Part shown: positions 21,401 to 31,065 of the stretch, piece by piece
How positions within the stretch are numbered: the first letter of the stretch is position 1
Layout: the number at the start of each line of letters is the position of its first letter
The notes under the pieces: generated by a model
Told to the model about the DNA's origin: nothing
The model's database searches: none
Seen by the model: the letters and a program-made list of their open reading frames with translations, nothing else
From: Symbiodinium natans
Lineage: Eukaryota; Sar; Dinophyceae; Suessiales; Symbiodiniaceae
Direction: 5' to 3'
DNA: 64,000 nt
Assembly: GCA_905221605.1 (NCBI GenBank)
Contig: CAJNDS010000557.1
Location: 650,682-714,681 of the forward strand
Program-made: the position numbers and the translations under genes

Positions 21401-23188
21401 CATACCAACTCGACCCCGCAAACAGTCCCAGGCAGGCGTGGTCTGCTCATTTCCCAGAAAGAAAACAATGGGGCGGGCAAGTGGGAAACAATTGGGAGAC
21501 AACAGTCCCAGAGAGGCGTCGCAGCATCCAGAACCTGCCCACTTCACAAGGTAGACACATGAGAGACAACTTTTTGCTCAGCGCCGCGAGACATCCAAAG
21601 GAACAGCCTTAAACAAACTAAGAACCCCCCCCACCAGCTCAAGCATCGGCGTCCAGCGTCGAGACAAACGGGAGACGGCTGGGAAAAAGATTCCCAGATT
21701 TGCGTCACATCATCCAGGGTCTGTTCGCTTTGCACAGGGAAACAACTGGGAGACAAATGCGGGACAAATGGGAAACACACGGGAGACAAAACAAGTGGGA
21801 GACAACAGGCATCCAGGGTCGAGACGCCGGGGAGACAAAACGCCGGGGAGACAAATCGGAGACAAACGGGTGACAAATGAGTGATGACAGTCCCAGACAG
21901 GACCCAAAAACATCCAGATGCATCCAGAGTCGAGACGAATGGGAGACAAAAGGGGAGACAAGTGGGAGGCAGATGAGTGGCACCTTTTAGACAGCGCAGA
22001 CATTCTCCGCTGGCCACGAAGAAAAGCATTTGCTTGCACTCCGAGTCCTCCGCCCATGAAGGACATGCCAGCGCGATAAGAATTTTCATCAAGCTGAACA
22101 AATGGGAGACAACAAGCAGTCCCAGACAGGACTCACAGCATCCGGCGTGACGAGCGGGAGACAAATGAGAGGCAACCACCGAAATCCTTTCTTTAAACAA
22201 CATTCGAACCGCCAGATGAAGCTTTTTTGGGAAGAGCACACATTTCGGGTCTCGGGTTTGGGTTTAGGATTTAGGGCTTAGGGAAAAAAACTGATAAAAA
22301 AAGGCGCCGGCCTCGGGGACAGGTAGCAGCGCAGGCAAGTCTGCAACGCGGTTGTCGGGGGGGTAGCCTGTTGCGAAAGAAGAGATCAAAGGGATTGGCG
22401 ATACAAGCGGACTATCAGGGAGAATAAGGGATGTGAGGGAGAATACATAAGGGATAGAAGGGAGATCAGGAGTAGAAGGGAAATAAGGGAGATAAAGAAT
22501 AGAAGTGATTTAAGTTTACACAAGGGATCTGAGGAAGATAAGGGTAGGAAGGATACAAGGAAGATAAGGGACGTAAGGGTCATGGGTCACTGGTTTGGGC
22601 TGCTTGGGGCTTTGGGGTTGAGGACCCTAAACCCTAAACCCTGAACCCTAAACCCAAAACCCGGGAAACTAATCGGTAAACTTTGGATGGTGGGGGGTCT
22701 GCGCCTCGCTCTCGTCGTCGTCGACGGTGGCCATAGAGTTCCCGAAGCCAACCTGTGCCGGATTGCAGGTTGGGGTTTCAGGGCCTATACGGGTACCTTT
22801 TGTGAGGGCGTCTCGGGTTTCTTGAGAGGTACCCGGGGCTTCTAAGTTACAATGGGTGACGTGTAAGGACTGCAGCAGCTGGCAATCCACAAGTTCCCAC
22901 AAGCAAGGCCCTCATGCATTTTGCCACGGTACTGCTTTCCCCATGATTCGCCCTTCTTAAAAGCCACCGACTCTTTCCAACCCAGAATCATTTTTGTGGG
23001 ATCTTTTTTTTGGGCACCCAGCCTAATGAAGCCTCTCTTTTTGGGGGTCGGGAGAGTAGAAGGGTGGGGAGCAGCGTAGGATCCACCCCCAAACCCTAAA
23101 CCCTAAACCCTATAATCATTCCGGTAGCCCCCGAGGTGCAGGCGCTCTGTCTCGGGCGTGCTGCGCAAGAAGTCCTGCACACGCTCCA
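17050..23188 (-). CDS. Unrecognised intron-rich gene (or genes), 3' end at 17,050
   Basis: Exon-like pieces on the minus strand, most flanked by telomere-type runs, in coding order: 23,188-23,109 (ERVQDFLRSTPETERLHLGG); about 22,740-22,680 (MATVDDDESEAQTPHHPK); about 19,985-19,880 (RLIVGSCCAVARGVLPVAER); 19,521-19,440 (LKAALAAEQVVDLSEFVAP); about 18,300-18,235 (EPEQAFFRDAILARVERA); 17,144-17,050, ending EVLEEDELDVD and a TAG stop. Lengths and phases of the first, fourth and last are consistent. The donors of exons 23,109 and 19,440 are GTTTAGGG, the first unit of a telomere-type run. I do not recognise the family, and cannot show that all pieces belong to one gene; the acidic C-terminus is the firmest part. 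Confidence 0.45.
17510..17925. repeat. Telomere-type runs with GGGTTGGG variant
   Basis: CCCTAAA units at 17,510-17,550, TTTAGGG at 17,577-17,660, a GGGTTGGGGGG variant at 17,660-17,715, and TTTAGGG/TTCAGGG at 17,855-17,925. They lie between exon-like pieces of the gene ending at 17,050. Confidence 0.8.
18120..18215. repeat. Short element related to the one at 25,108-25,215
   Basis: AGTCCTTAATCGGGATTCTAG, TACCCCTTACTATACTCCCTA and GGGGTAACATCCCAACCT match, in the same order, pieces at 25,135-25,215 (AGTCCTTCATAGGGATGATG, TACCCCCAACTGGAATCCC, GGGGGAACATCCCAATCT). A partial third copy lies at 38,343-38,395. The 25.1 kb copy has opposed ends, GGATGTTCCCC and GGGGGAACATCC, as in a small inverted-repeat element. 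Confidence 0.55.
18354..18406. repeat. AAT microsatellite
   Basis: About fifteen AAT units, preceded by A-rich sequence. A second AT-rich simple stretch lies at about 18,777-18,840 (mixed ATAT and ATAC). Confidence 0.85.
18530..19880. repeat. Series of telomere-type runs
   Basis: CCCTAAA at 18,533-18,660 and 19,345-19,440, TTTAGGG at 19,549-19,650, CCCTAAA at 19,820-19,880. An inverted dispersed-element piece is at 19,075-19,165 (AGGACCCCAGTAAGGTACCCC then TCGGAGATCCCC), with related sequence at 18,865-18,912. The exon at 19,440-19,521 sits between two of the runs. Confidence 0.8.
21480..22185. repeat. GGGAGACAAA minisatellite with longer repeats
   Basis: The 10-mer GGGAGACAAA, with variants GGGTGACAAA and GGGAAACAC, recurs irregularly. 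It is interleaved with a longer unit containing CAGTCCCAGA-AGG and GCATCCAG-GTCGAGAC. The minus-strand frame of 231 codons here is a product of the repeat (SHLSPVCLRFVSP-like) and is not called as a gene. Confidence 0.75.
22385..22575. repeat. Purine-rich AAGGGA/GATAAGGGA repeat
   Basis: Loose repeats of AAGGGAGAT, AGAAGGGA and GATAAGGG over about 190 bp, almost all purine plus T on the plus strand. Non-coding. Confidence 0.7.
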
Positions 23189-24107
23189 CTGCCTAAACCC
23201 TAAACCCTAAACCCTAACACCCTAAACCCAACGTGCCCCCAAGGCCTTCTTGCAGAGTTCGCGATTTCGAGCTTGGTGTGCTGTTCTATTTCAGAGTGCA
23301 GTGGGTGGAGTGGGCCGGCCATACCACCAGGTCACTTAGTATATCAATGAACACTCGAAACGATCATCAAAAAGCGCACCCGGCGCACCCCAGCCAAGAA
23401 AACACTAACCTTTATGTTCATGGTGTCGCTCGCCAGCATATAAGACATTCACACGCACGCTCTTGCAATCTCCTGAGTTAGCTGAGTTCGCCCACGAACA
23501 CTTCTCACCGCGACCCCAAGAGCTCCTCAAGGGAACGGTACAGCTCGGGCCTCGCTCAACTTGCCGCAAAAAAGGGGGGGCCAGAAAACATGCGAAGCAC
23601 CGTGCCACACTGTAGCGCTCTATTTCGGGCTTACAAATGGAAAAACGCTCATGACACAGAATCCTCTTGCAGAGAGCGTGGGTGAAGCTTGGAGCTTTTT
23701 GGGGCTCAATGCTGGCAGTCTTCTGGGTCCCCGGACTTGGTGAAGTTTAGGAAGGGCCACCTGGCTCAGAGAAGCCAACTCGGGGTCAGGGACCCTTTTA
23801 GCAATAGAGGTCCTTGCGAAGCTACACACGAATAACCAGAGAGGCAAGAGGGCAGCGACATGTTGCAACTGCGCATAAGGCATCCCACTATTCACAATAT
23901 AGAACAAAACTTAGTCCTTCGTCTGTTAGCAAAGGTCGCCCTGGCGACCATTGTGTGGGAAAATGGTGAGCTAATTCTTAACAGTGGCTCAATTCCTGGC
24001 ACGGCGCCGAATTCAAACGGCTCACACATCCTACAGAAGACCAGCTTGAAAACCGAGACATGTTGAAATGACCACGCAGCCCTCGGCCTAGCCCCCAGAA
24101 CTGTGCT

Positions 24108-25000
24108 CTCCTCACTCTCTCTCTTTCTTTCTTTGGGGCATGGAGCAGGGCTCCGCGCCGGAGCACACCCCCGTCTGCTCGGACCGAACCTCTACCACCC
24201 GAGAAAAGGGGAGCCGATCTTCGGCTTCACGCGACCACTTTCTTTCTTTCGGAGGGCGTGGAGGCCGAGGCCCCCGGGCGTCATCGCCCGCCCCTGTTTC
24301 CGGAGCCGTACTCGGAAGACGATGTGCTCTGCCCCCAACCCTGTACCCCCTAATCGCCCCCACCTAACCGTCAACCTCCATCTGCACATCTCGCCTTCCA
24401 GGAGTGAGACTGTGCTCTTCTGGCCCTCACCAGGTTGGACTGTCATGCTTGGCCCCCAAACACAAGGTATTACCGGTACTACCCCCATACACTACACCGC
24501 CCCACGTGTGTCCAACCTGCTCTGTGCTGCGGGCTCCCGTTCTGTCCTCGCCCGCCCCTGTTTCCGGAGCGGTACTCGGGTACGGCTGAAGACGGTGATG
24601 TGCTCTGCCCTCAACCCTCACTAAGTGTCCCCTAACTGCAACACTGCCTCCCCCAAAACCTTCATCCCCATCTGCACATCACGCCTTCCAAGTGAAACTG
24701 TGCTCTGCCGGCTCTCTCTCTCTCTCTCTCTCTTTCTTTGGGGCTTGGGCAAGCCCCGCGCCAAGGCGCGCCCCGATCCCGCGTCTGACGAGCTACAGCC
24801 CCTCATTGGCCGCCGGTATTCGGCAGCGCCGCCACGGTCGCCCTCCTACAGGGCCTGTTGTCGACCCATTCTCGGGCCCTCACCTCTTACCCTCTCTCTC
24901 TCTCTGGCTCTCTCTCCCTCTCCAGCGCTCCCGAAAGAAACCCAGCACGCCTGCCCTGGCAGCACTGAAGCGCAGCGGCCAAGCGACGCTCTACCTGGGA
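24108..25000. repeat. Degenerate tandem repeat of about 290-600 bp with CT tracts
   Basis: Blocks recur in order: CTCTCTTTCTTTCTTTGGGGC (24,115; 24,720), GCCCGCCCCTGTTTCCGGAG (24,288; 24,548), GATGTGCTCTGCCC (24,320; 24,597) and ATCTGCACATC-CGCCTTCCA (24,380; 24,670). CT microsatellites lie at 24,112-24,131, 24,713-24,735 and 24,893-24,925. Open frames through the block are low-complexity. Confidence 0.65.
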
Positions 25001-25107
25001 GTGCTAAAGACATGATGACCTACTCCAAGGGTGCTCGCAGCGTCGGGATGCTCATGACCGGGATTCTGCGTTCCTTGGGTTTCCGAAACACTTTTTGGAT
25101 CTCCAGA

Positions 25108-25215
25108 TCTGTTGCTTGGGATGTTCCCCTTATACTAGCAGTCCTTCATAGGGATGATGGTACCCCCAACTGGAATCCCTATTAAGAACTGGTCAGAGAA
25201 GGGGGAACATCCCAA
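25108..25215. repeat. Small element with opposed GGATGTTCCCC ends
   Basis: It starts GGGATGTTCCCCTTATACTAG and ends GAGAAGGGGGAACATCCC, giving inverted ends of about 12 bp. Internally it has AGTCCTTCATAGGGAT opposite ATCCCTATTAAGAACTGG, so the arms pair further. It resembles a MITE-sized element; related copies are at 18,120-18,215 and 38,343-38,395. Confidence 0.6.
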
Positions 25216-26464
25216 TCTGTTGCTGTTAAGTCAAGCTCCTACGACGTTCCTCTACTGAGCACTTCCTTCTTTGGCCCCACGCTGCGGGGTCCACATCTCC
25301 TGCTCCAGGTCCCATCAAGGACCTGAGGGCAGCTTGCTCTGGAGGGCTTTCGTTGTTGGGAAGGTTCAAAGATGTCTTTTCTCTCGCAATATTTGCAGTG
25401 CTCATGAAGCATGCGACCCACACACACACACCTAGGTCGGAAACTTCAGGAGCCTGGATGGGGCAAAGGCTCCACACTTGCATCGCAACACTACCCACCT
25501 GCGGCTCTTGAGGCATGGGCCGCGGAAGGTAGTAGCCTGGTGACACGAGGGTTTAGGGTTTCAGGGCGTAGGAAGTAGGTCCCGGAAAAATCAGCCGTAC
25601 TGATCCCGGGATGACGAGTGCTTCTCAAGTCCCAGGCGGTACTCTCTCGCCACACATGCAGAGGGGATGTCAGCCGAGAATGGCACCCTCGCCACCTGGT
25701 ACACATGGGCAGTAGTGACACCGTGCACTCGAGAAGTATAAGCCACTCGTAAGTCAATTCACAGATTCCCTGCAAAGCCTCCAGGATCCGGAGGCTGTCG
25801 GGAAGGCGTCCTTGGGCGCACGCTTCGTTCCGACAAGAACCCGCGGAGTTTTCTGGAGCACCGGAGCCAAACGGCCCTTCAAGTCGGGGAAGGGGCGCAT
25901 TCTGGGGCCCACACGGTTCAGTGCTGCCTGGAGCCCGGGGCAGCGCCCGTCCGCTTGGAGGTCCGAGGTCTGCGCGGGTTTATGAAGTGCGGACAGGAGA
26001 GCTGAGGGAGAAGTTCTGTCCCACTGAAGGATGCAACCAGGCGAGTCCAGAGACAACCCGGACCAGGAAGGACCACAGGCCCCGTTCCCTACAAACGCAC
26101 AAAAAAAGGTCAAAGAATGGCCTTGAAGCTTGAATGGACTTGCACATGGAAAAACCACCACTGAAGCCCAAGCCCCTCGGCCCAAACCTACAGCTGCGAC
26201 ACGCTGCAGCCCTTGGAGACTGCGAACCTTCCGGCCTGCACTCGCAGCCTCGGCACTACAAGCCGAAAGCTGCGGGCGTGGACCCCGGCGTCCGTGCGGC
26301 TCATACCTGCAGGGTTTGAAGACATGGGCTTGGAAATGCTTGGAGTTGCAAACAGACAAAACCCGTGGCAGTGAGCCCTTCTTTGGTCCGCGGAGGCGCC
26401 GAGCTCGCGCAGCTTTTTAATTTCGCGTTGATTCTGAGTCTTGCCTCGCCGCCTCGCGAAGCAC
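25216..26464. other. No gene firmly recognised
   Basis: A minus-strand piece at about 25,790-25,930 (GLQAALNRVGPRMRPFPDLK and following) reads like an exon in a long open frame, but has no family pattern and no confirmed neighbours. The rest is spacer between the 24 kb repeats and the 1,472 bp gene array. Confidence 0.35.
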
Positions 26465-26514
26465 ATCTCAGCACCTAGACCTAGGTCCTTCCTAAACTCC
26501 TACACTGTGGCGTG

Positions 26515-26662
26515 CTTGGAGGCTCATGGGACTTAATAACCACTTATAACTGGGCTTATAACCCTACTTATAATTGGGATAACCCTTATAAGGCCCTTTA
26601 GGGGTATTATAAGTAGGGTTATAAGTACAGTTATAATTGGTTAGTGAGTACCATGCTCCAAG
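26515..26662. mobile_element. MITE-like element (148 bp) inserted in array copy 1
   Basis: Comparison with the other three copies places an insertion within their sequence GTGGCGTGGGCGAAG. Here GTGGCGTG is followed by 148 bp, then TGGGCGAAG, so TG is duplicated. The ends are opposed, CTTGGAGGCTCATGG and CCATGCTCCAAG. Inside, two arms of about 45 bp (TAACCACTTATAACTGGGC-type and its opposite) make most of the element an imperfect palindrome with TTATAA motifs. The insertion replaces the last codons (ATV then stop) of this copy with LEHGTH and a new stop. No transposase is present. Confidence 0.85.
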
Positions 26663-27831
26663 TGGGCGAAGAAGTCAGGCGGGAAGGAGCTTGAGACCTG
26701 GTCCAGGACGTCGTCCAGCTCCATGTCCGAGACGTGGTTGCAAAAGCCCTCCGGCAGGCCCATCTTCGGGGTGCGGGACTGCATGAGTGCCTGCTTCGTG
26801 TCGCCACTGATGCCCCGCACAAGGTACTCTGCCCGCTCGGCCAAGTCTTCCTCTCCAATCCCCATTTCATGGACAAAGTCATTGGCCGCCCAGCTGGGAA
26901 AGCGCGGAGCAGAGCATGTGGCGTCTTGTTCCATCGCCTCGCGCCAGATTGCAGGGCACCAGTCATTAGTGATCAGCTGGATCAAGATAAACTTGCTACG
27001 AACCTGCTCCACCTCGGTGCGGATAGCATCGGCATCTTCTTGCTTGCCTGCTGCCTCCATCCTCTCTGCTGCCTGCAGAGCATCTGCAGCTTGAGGGTAG
27101 GCAGCGGTGTAGTGCGGGCGGAAGGACAGAATTTCGGCGCAGGGGCTGTCGGTAAGCTCCAGCCTGGATAGGTTCGCCATCATGCCGAAGGAACAGCTCG
27201 TCGACATCTGGGGCCTGTCCCTCATGTTTTGCTTCAGCTTGTATGGCGAGTAGTAGGACGCCGCCGCCTCGTTCAAAGAGTAGTCCACCTGGCAGTACTG
27301 GATGATCTCAGTCTTGGTCGTCCGTGCCCATGGCTTGTCAGGATTCGACGACTCGTAGGACACATCGGCTTCCACGTTCGTGCGGAGCGCGTTCAAGTAG
27401 CCCCGGCCGTTCCTGATGCTACAGCCGCTTGGAAGAGTGCTGTCTTCCACCTTCTTGACCTTGCTGATGCCCTTGGCACGGACAGCAGCCTTACAGGCGT
27501 GAAGCTTTGTGACGGGGGCCAGCTTGATGGAGCGACTGTTCTTCTCGCAGCGCCCATTGTGCACCCAGCTCATCTGCGGAGGCTCGTCGTAGGCGACAAG
27601 TTGCCCCTTCCGTGCGCGGGTGTAGAAGTGGGCGTCCAGCTGCCGCATCAGCAGGCACACGTCCTTTTTGGTGCACTCCTCGATGTTGTAACTGCTGCGC
27701 AGGCCATCGAAGTACTCCTTGGTGGATGGCACTGCTCCACACTCCTGCGGATTCTGCGTCAGAGAGATCTCCCCGGCGCGGCGCGAGCTGGCAATGGTGA
27801 TGAGGATGGCAATGCTCGCAGACCTGAACAT
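26641..27831 (-). CDS. Secreted cysteine-rich protein, array copy 1 (altered C-terminus)
   Basis: 396 codons without introns. The N-terminus (MFRSASIAILITIASSRRAG) looks like a signal peptide, suggesting export or entry to an endomembrane or plastid route. The mature part has about a dozen cysteines spread along it, mostly in patches kept in all copies (EECTKKDVC, GRCEKN, SGCSIRN, QYCQVD, TSCSFG, DWCPAIW). I do not recognise the family and assign no function. Compared with copies 2-4 it has substitutions at several sites (EIIQY for ETIQY, TNDW for TTDW, GISGDT for GIGGET, SDMELD for SDVELD, SSFPPD for SSVPPD). Its last residues, LEHGTH, come from the 148 bp element. The diverged edge position and altered end suggest it is decaying or specialised. 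Confidence 0.85.
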   Translation of the reverse strand: MFRSASIAILITIASSRRAGEISLTQNPQECGAVPSTKEYFDGLRSSYNIEECTKKDVCLLMRQLDAHFYTRARKGQLVAYDEPPQMSWVHNGRCEKNSRSIKLAPVTKLHACKAAVRAKGISKVKKVEDSTLPSGCSIRNGRGYLNALRTNVEADVSYESSNPDKPWARTTKTEIIQYCQVDYSLNEAAASYYSPYKLKQNMRDRPQMSTSCSFGMMANLSRLELTDSPCAEILSFRPHYTAAYPQAADALQAAERMEAAGKQEDADAIRTEVEQVRSKFILIQLITNDWCPAIWREAMEQDATCSAPRFPSWAANDFVHEMGIGEEDLAERAEYLVRGISGDTKQALMQSRTPKMGLPEGFCNHVSDMELDDVLDQVSSSFPPDFFAHLEHGTH

Positions 27832-28121
27832 TGTACGAAGAGGTGAGTCAAACGATTTGGCAAAAGACGCAGTGAGCTGCTTGAACCGGGAATTGGCTGC
27901 TGCACGGGTGATGCATCAAGGTACCAGGCCGGCCCGCAATAGCAGCGAAATCCGAGACGGATGACAGTCTGACAGCAACGACAAGCACAAACGGATGATG
28001 CGGTGTGGACGTTTCTGAGAGAGCCATACGCTGGAACGGCGGCTTTTGAGTCTCGCACAGCTTATAATCCGAGTTGAGGCTGACATCTCAGCCCAAGCAC
28101 CTAGAGGTCCTTCCTAAACTC

Positions 28122-29303
28122 CTACACTGTGGCGTGGGCGAAGAAGTCAGGCGGGACGGAGCTCGAGACCTGGTCCAGGACGTCGTCCAGCTCCACGTCC
28201 GAGACGTGGTTGCAAAAGCCCTCCGGCAGGCCCATCTTCGGGGTGCGGGACTGCATGAGTGCCTGCTTCGTCTCGCCACCGATGCCCCGCACAAGGTACT
28301 CTGCCCGCTCGGCCAAGTCTTCCTCTCCAATCCCCATTTCATGGACAAAGTCATTGGCCGCCCAGCTGGGAAAGCGCGGAGCAGAGCATGTGGCGTCTTG
28401 TTCCATCGCCTCGCGCCAGATTGCAGGGCACCAGTCAGTAGTGATCAGCTGGATCAAGATGAACTTGCTACGAACCTTCTCCACCTCGGTGCGGATAGCA
28501 TCGGCATCTTCTTGCTTGCCTGCTGCCTCCATCCTCTCTGCTGCCTGCAGAGCATCTGCAGCTTGAGGGTAGGCAGCGGTGTAGTGCGGGCGGAAGGACA
28601 GAATTTCGGCGCAGGGGCTGTCGGTAAGCTCCAGCCTGGATAGGTTCGCCATCATGCCGAAGGAACAGCTCGTCGACATCTGGGGCCTGTCCCTCATGTT
28701 TTGCTTCAGCTTGTATGGCGAGTAGTAGGACGCCGCCGCCTCGTTCAAAGAGTAGTCCACCTGGCAGTACTGGATGGTCTCAGTCTTGGTCGTCCGTGCC
28801 CATGGCTTGTCAGGATTCGACGACTCGTAGGACACATCGGCTTCCACGTTCGTGCGGAGCGCGTTCAAGTAGCCCCGGCCGTTCCTGATGCTACAGCCGC
28901 TTGGAAGAGTGCTGTCTTCCACCTTCTTGACCTTGCTGATGCCCTTGGCACGGACAGCAGCCTTACAGGCGTGAAGCTTTGTGACGGGGGCCAGCTTGAT
29001 GGAGCGACTGTTCTTCTCGCAGCGCCCATTGTGCACCCAGCTCATCTGCGGAGGCTCGTCGTAGGCGACAAGTTGCCCCTTCCGTGCGCGGGTGTAGAAG
29101 TGGGCGTCCAGCTGCCGCATCAGCAGGCACACGTCCTTTTTGGTGCACTCCTCGATGTTGTAACTGCTGCGCAGGCCATCGAAGTACTCCTTGGTGGATG
29201 GCACTGCTCCACACTCCTGCGGATTCTGCGTCAGAGAGATCTCCCCGGCGCGGCGCGAGCTGGCAATGGTGATGAGGATGGCAATGCTCGCAGACCTGAA
29301 CAT
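28122..29303 (-). CDS. Secreted cysteine-rich protein, array copy 2
   Basis: 393 codons, starting MFRSASIAILITIASS (predicted signal peptide) and ending PPDFFAHATV. No close family is recognised. Residues after the signal are mostly hydrophilic; the segment AADALQAAERMEAAGKQED is likely helical. The start ATG is used in all copies, and an in-frame stop lies upstream in the spacer. There is no AG in the 26 bases directly before the ATG, so a trans-splice acceptor, if used, is probably the CAAGCAG about 50 bases upstream. The coding sequence is the same as copies 3 and 4, which points to recent amplification or gene conversion. Confidence 0.9.
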   Translation of the reverse strand: MFRSASIAILITIASSRRAGEISLTQNPQECGAVPSTKEYFDGLRSSYNIEECTKKDVCLLMRQLDAHFYTRARKGQLVAYDEPPQMSWVHNGRCEKNSRSIKLAPVTKLHACKAAVRAKGISKVKKVEDSTLPSGCSIRNGRGYLNALRTNVEADVSYESSNPDKPWARTTKTETIQYCQVDYSLNEAAASYYSPYKLKQNMRDRPQMSTSCSFGMMANLSRLELTDSPCAEILSFRPHYTAAYPQAADALQAAERMEAAGKQEDADAIRTEVEKVRSKFILIQLITTDWCPAIWREAMEQDATCSAPRFPSWAANDFVHEMGIGEEDLAERAEYLVRGIGGETKQALMQSRTPKMGLPEGFCNHVSDVELDDVLDQVSSSVPPDFFAHATV

Positions 29304-29593
29304 TGTACGAAGAGGTGAGTCAAACGATTTGGCAAAAGACGCAGTGAGCTGCTTGAACCGGGAATTGGCTGCTGCACGGGTGATGCATCAAGGTACCAGG
29401 CCGGCCCGCAATAGCAGCGAAATCCGAGACGGATGACAGTCTGACAGCAACGACAAGCACAAACGGATGATGCGGTGTGGACGTTTCTGAGAGAGCCATA
29501 CGCTGGAACGGCGGCTTTTGAGTCTCGCACAGCTTATAATCCGAGTTGAGGCTGACATCTCAGCCCAAGCACCTAGAGGTCCTTCCTAAACTC

Positions 29594-30775
29594 CTACACT
29601 GTGGCGTGGGCGAAGAAGTCAGGCGGGACGGAGCTCGAGACCTGGTCCAGGACGTCGTCCAGCTCCACGTCCGAGACGTGGTTGCAAAAGCCCTCCGGCA
29701 GGCCCATCTTCGGGGTGCGGGACTGCATGAGTGCCTGCTTCGTCTCGCCACCGATGCCCCGCACAAGGTACTCTGCCCGCTCGGCCAAGTCTTCCTCTCC
29801 AATCCCCATTTCATGGACAAAGTCATTGGCCGCCCAGCTGGGAAAGCGCGGAGCAGAGCATGTGGCGTCTTGTTCCATCGCCTCGCGCCAGATTGCAGGG
29901 CACCAGTCAGTAGTGATCAGCTGGATCAAGATGAACTTGCTACGAACCTTCTCCACCTCGGTGCGGATAGCATCGGCATCTTCTTGCTTGCCTGCTGCCT
30001 CCATCCTCTCTGCTGCCTGCAGAGCATCTGCAGCTTGAGGGTAGGCAGCGGTGTAGTGCGGGCGGAAGGACAGAATTTCGGCGCAGGGGCTGTCGGTAAG
30101 CTCCAGCCTGGATAGGTTCGCCATCATGCCGAAGGAACAGCTCGTCGACATCTGGGGCCTGTCCCTCATGTTTTGCTTCAGCTTGTATGGCGAGTAGTAG
30201 GACGCCGCCGCCTCGTTCAAAGAGTAGTCCACCTGGCAGTACTGGATGGTCTCAGTCTTGGTCGTCCGTGCCCATGGCTTGTCAGGATTCGACGACTCGT
30301 AGGACACATCGGCTTCCACGTTCGTGCGGAGCGCGTTCAAGTAGCCCCGGCCGTTCCTGATGCTACAGCCGCTTGGAAGAGTGCTGTCTTCCACCTTCTT
30401 GACCTTGCTGATGCCCTTGGCACGGACAGCAGCCTTACAGGCGTGAAGCTTTGTGACGGGGGCCAGCTTGATGGAGCGACTGTTCTTCTCGCAGCGCCCA
30501 TTGTGCACCCAGCTCATCTGCGGAGGCTCGTCGTAGGCGACAAGTTGCCCCTTCCGTGCGCGGGTGTAGAAGTGGGCGTCCAGCTGCCGCATCAGCAGGC
30601 ACACGTCCTTTTTGGTGCACTCCTCGATGTTGTAACTGCTGCGCAGGCCATCGAAGTACTCCTTGGTGGATGGCACTGCTCCACACTCCTGCGGATTCTG
30701 CGTCAGAGAGATCTCCCCGGCGCGGCGCGAGCTGGCAATGGTGATGAGGATGGCAATGCTCGCAGACCTGAACAT
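29594..30775 (-). CDS. Secreted cysteine-rich protein, array copy 3
   Basis: 393-codon product identical to copies 2 and 4, exactly 1,472 bp from each. The signal-peptide-like N-terminus and cysteine pattern are as described for copy 2. Its upstream spacer differs from that of copies 1 and 2 by one base (AAATCAGAG for AAATCCGAG near 30,895). Confidence 0.9.
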   Translation of the reverse strand: MFRSASIAILITIASSRRAGEISLTQNPQECGAVPSTKEYFDGLRSSYNIEECTKKDVCLLMRQLDAHFYTRARKGQLVAYDEPPQMSWVHNGRCEKNSRSIKLAPVTKLHACKAAVRAKGISKVKKVEDSTLPSGCSIRNGRGYLNALRTNVEADVSYESSNPDKPWARTTKTETIQYCQVDYSLNEAAASYYSPYKLKQNMRDRPQMSTSCSFGMMANLSRLELTDSPCAEILSFRPHYTAAYPQAADALQAAERMEAAGKQEDADAIRTEVEKVRSKFILIQLITTDWCPAIWREAMEQDATCSAPRFPSWAANDFVHEMGIGEEDLAERAEYLVRGIGGETKQALMQSRTPKMGLPEGFCNHVSDVELDDVLDQVSSSVPPDFFAHATV

Positions 30776-31065
30776 TGTACGAAGAGGTGAGTCAAACGAT
30801 TTGGCAAAAGACGCAGTGAGCTGCTTGAACCGGGAATTGGCTGCTGCACGGGTGATGCATCAAGGTACCAGGCCGGCCCGCAATAGCAGCGAAATCAGAG
30901 ACGGATGACAGTCTGACAGCAACGACAAGCACAAACGGATGATGCGGTGTGGACGTTTCTGAGAGAGCCATACGCTGGAACGGCGGCTTTTGAGTCTCGC
31001 ACAGCTTATAATCCGAGTTGAGGCTGACATCTCAGCCCAAGCACCTAGAGGTCCTTCCTAAACTC

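Noticed and set aside
21544-22239. 231-codon minus-strand frame with repeated SHLSP/CLPFVS
   Set aside because: It is a translation of the GGGAGACAAA minisatellite.
27229-27846. Plus-strand frames of 189-205 codons repeated in each array unit
   Set aside because: They are antisense to the minus-strand gene, repeat only because the unit repeats, and lack a signal peptide or family pattern. The minus-strand frame is longer and has a coherent N-terminus and cysteine pattern.
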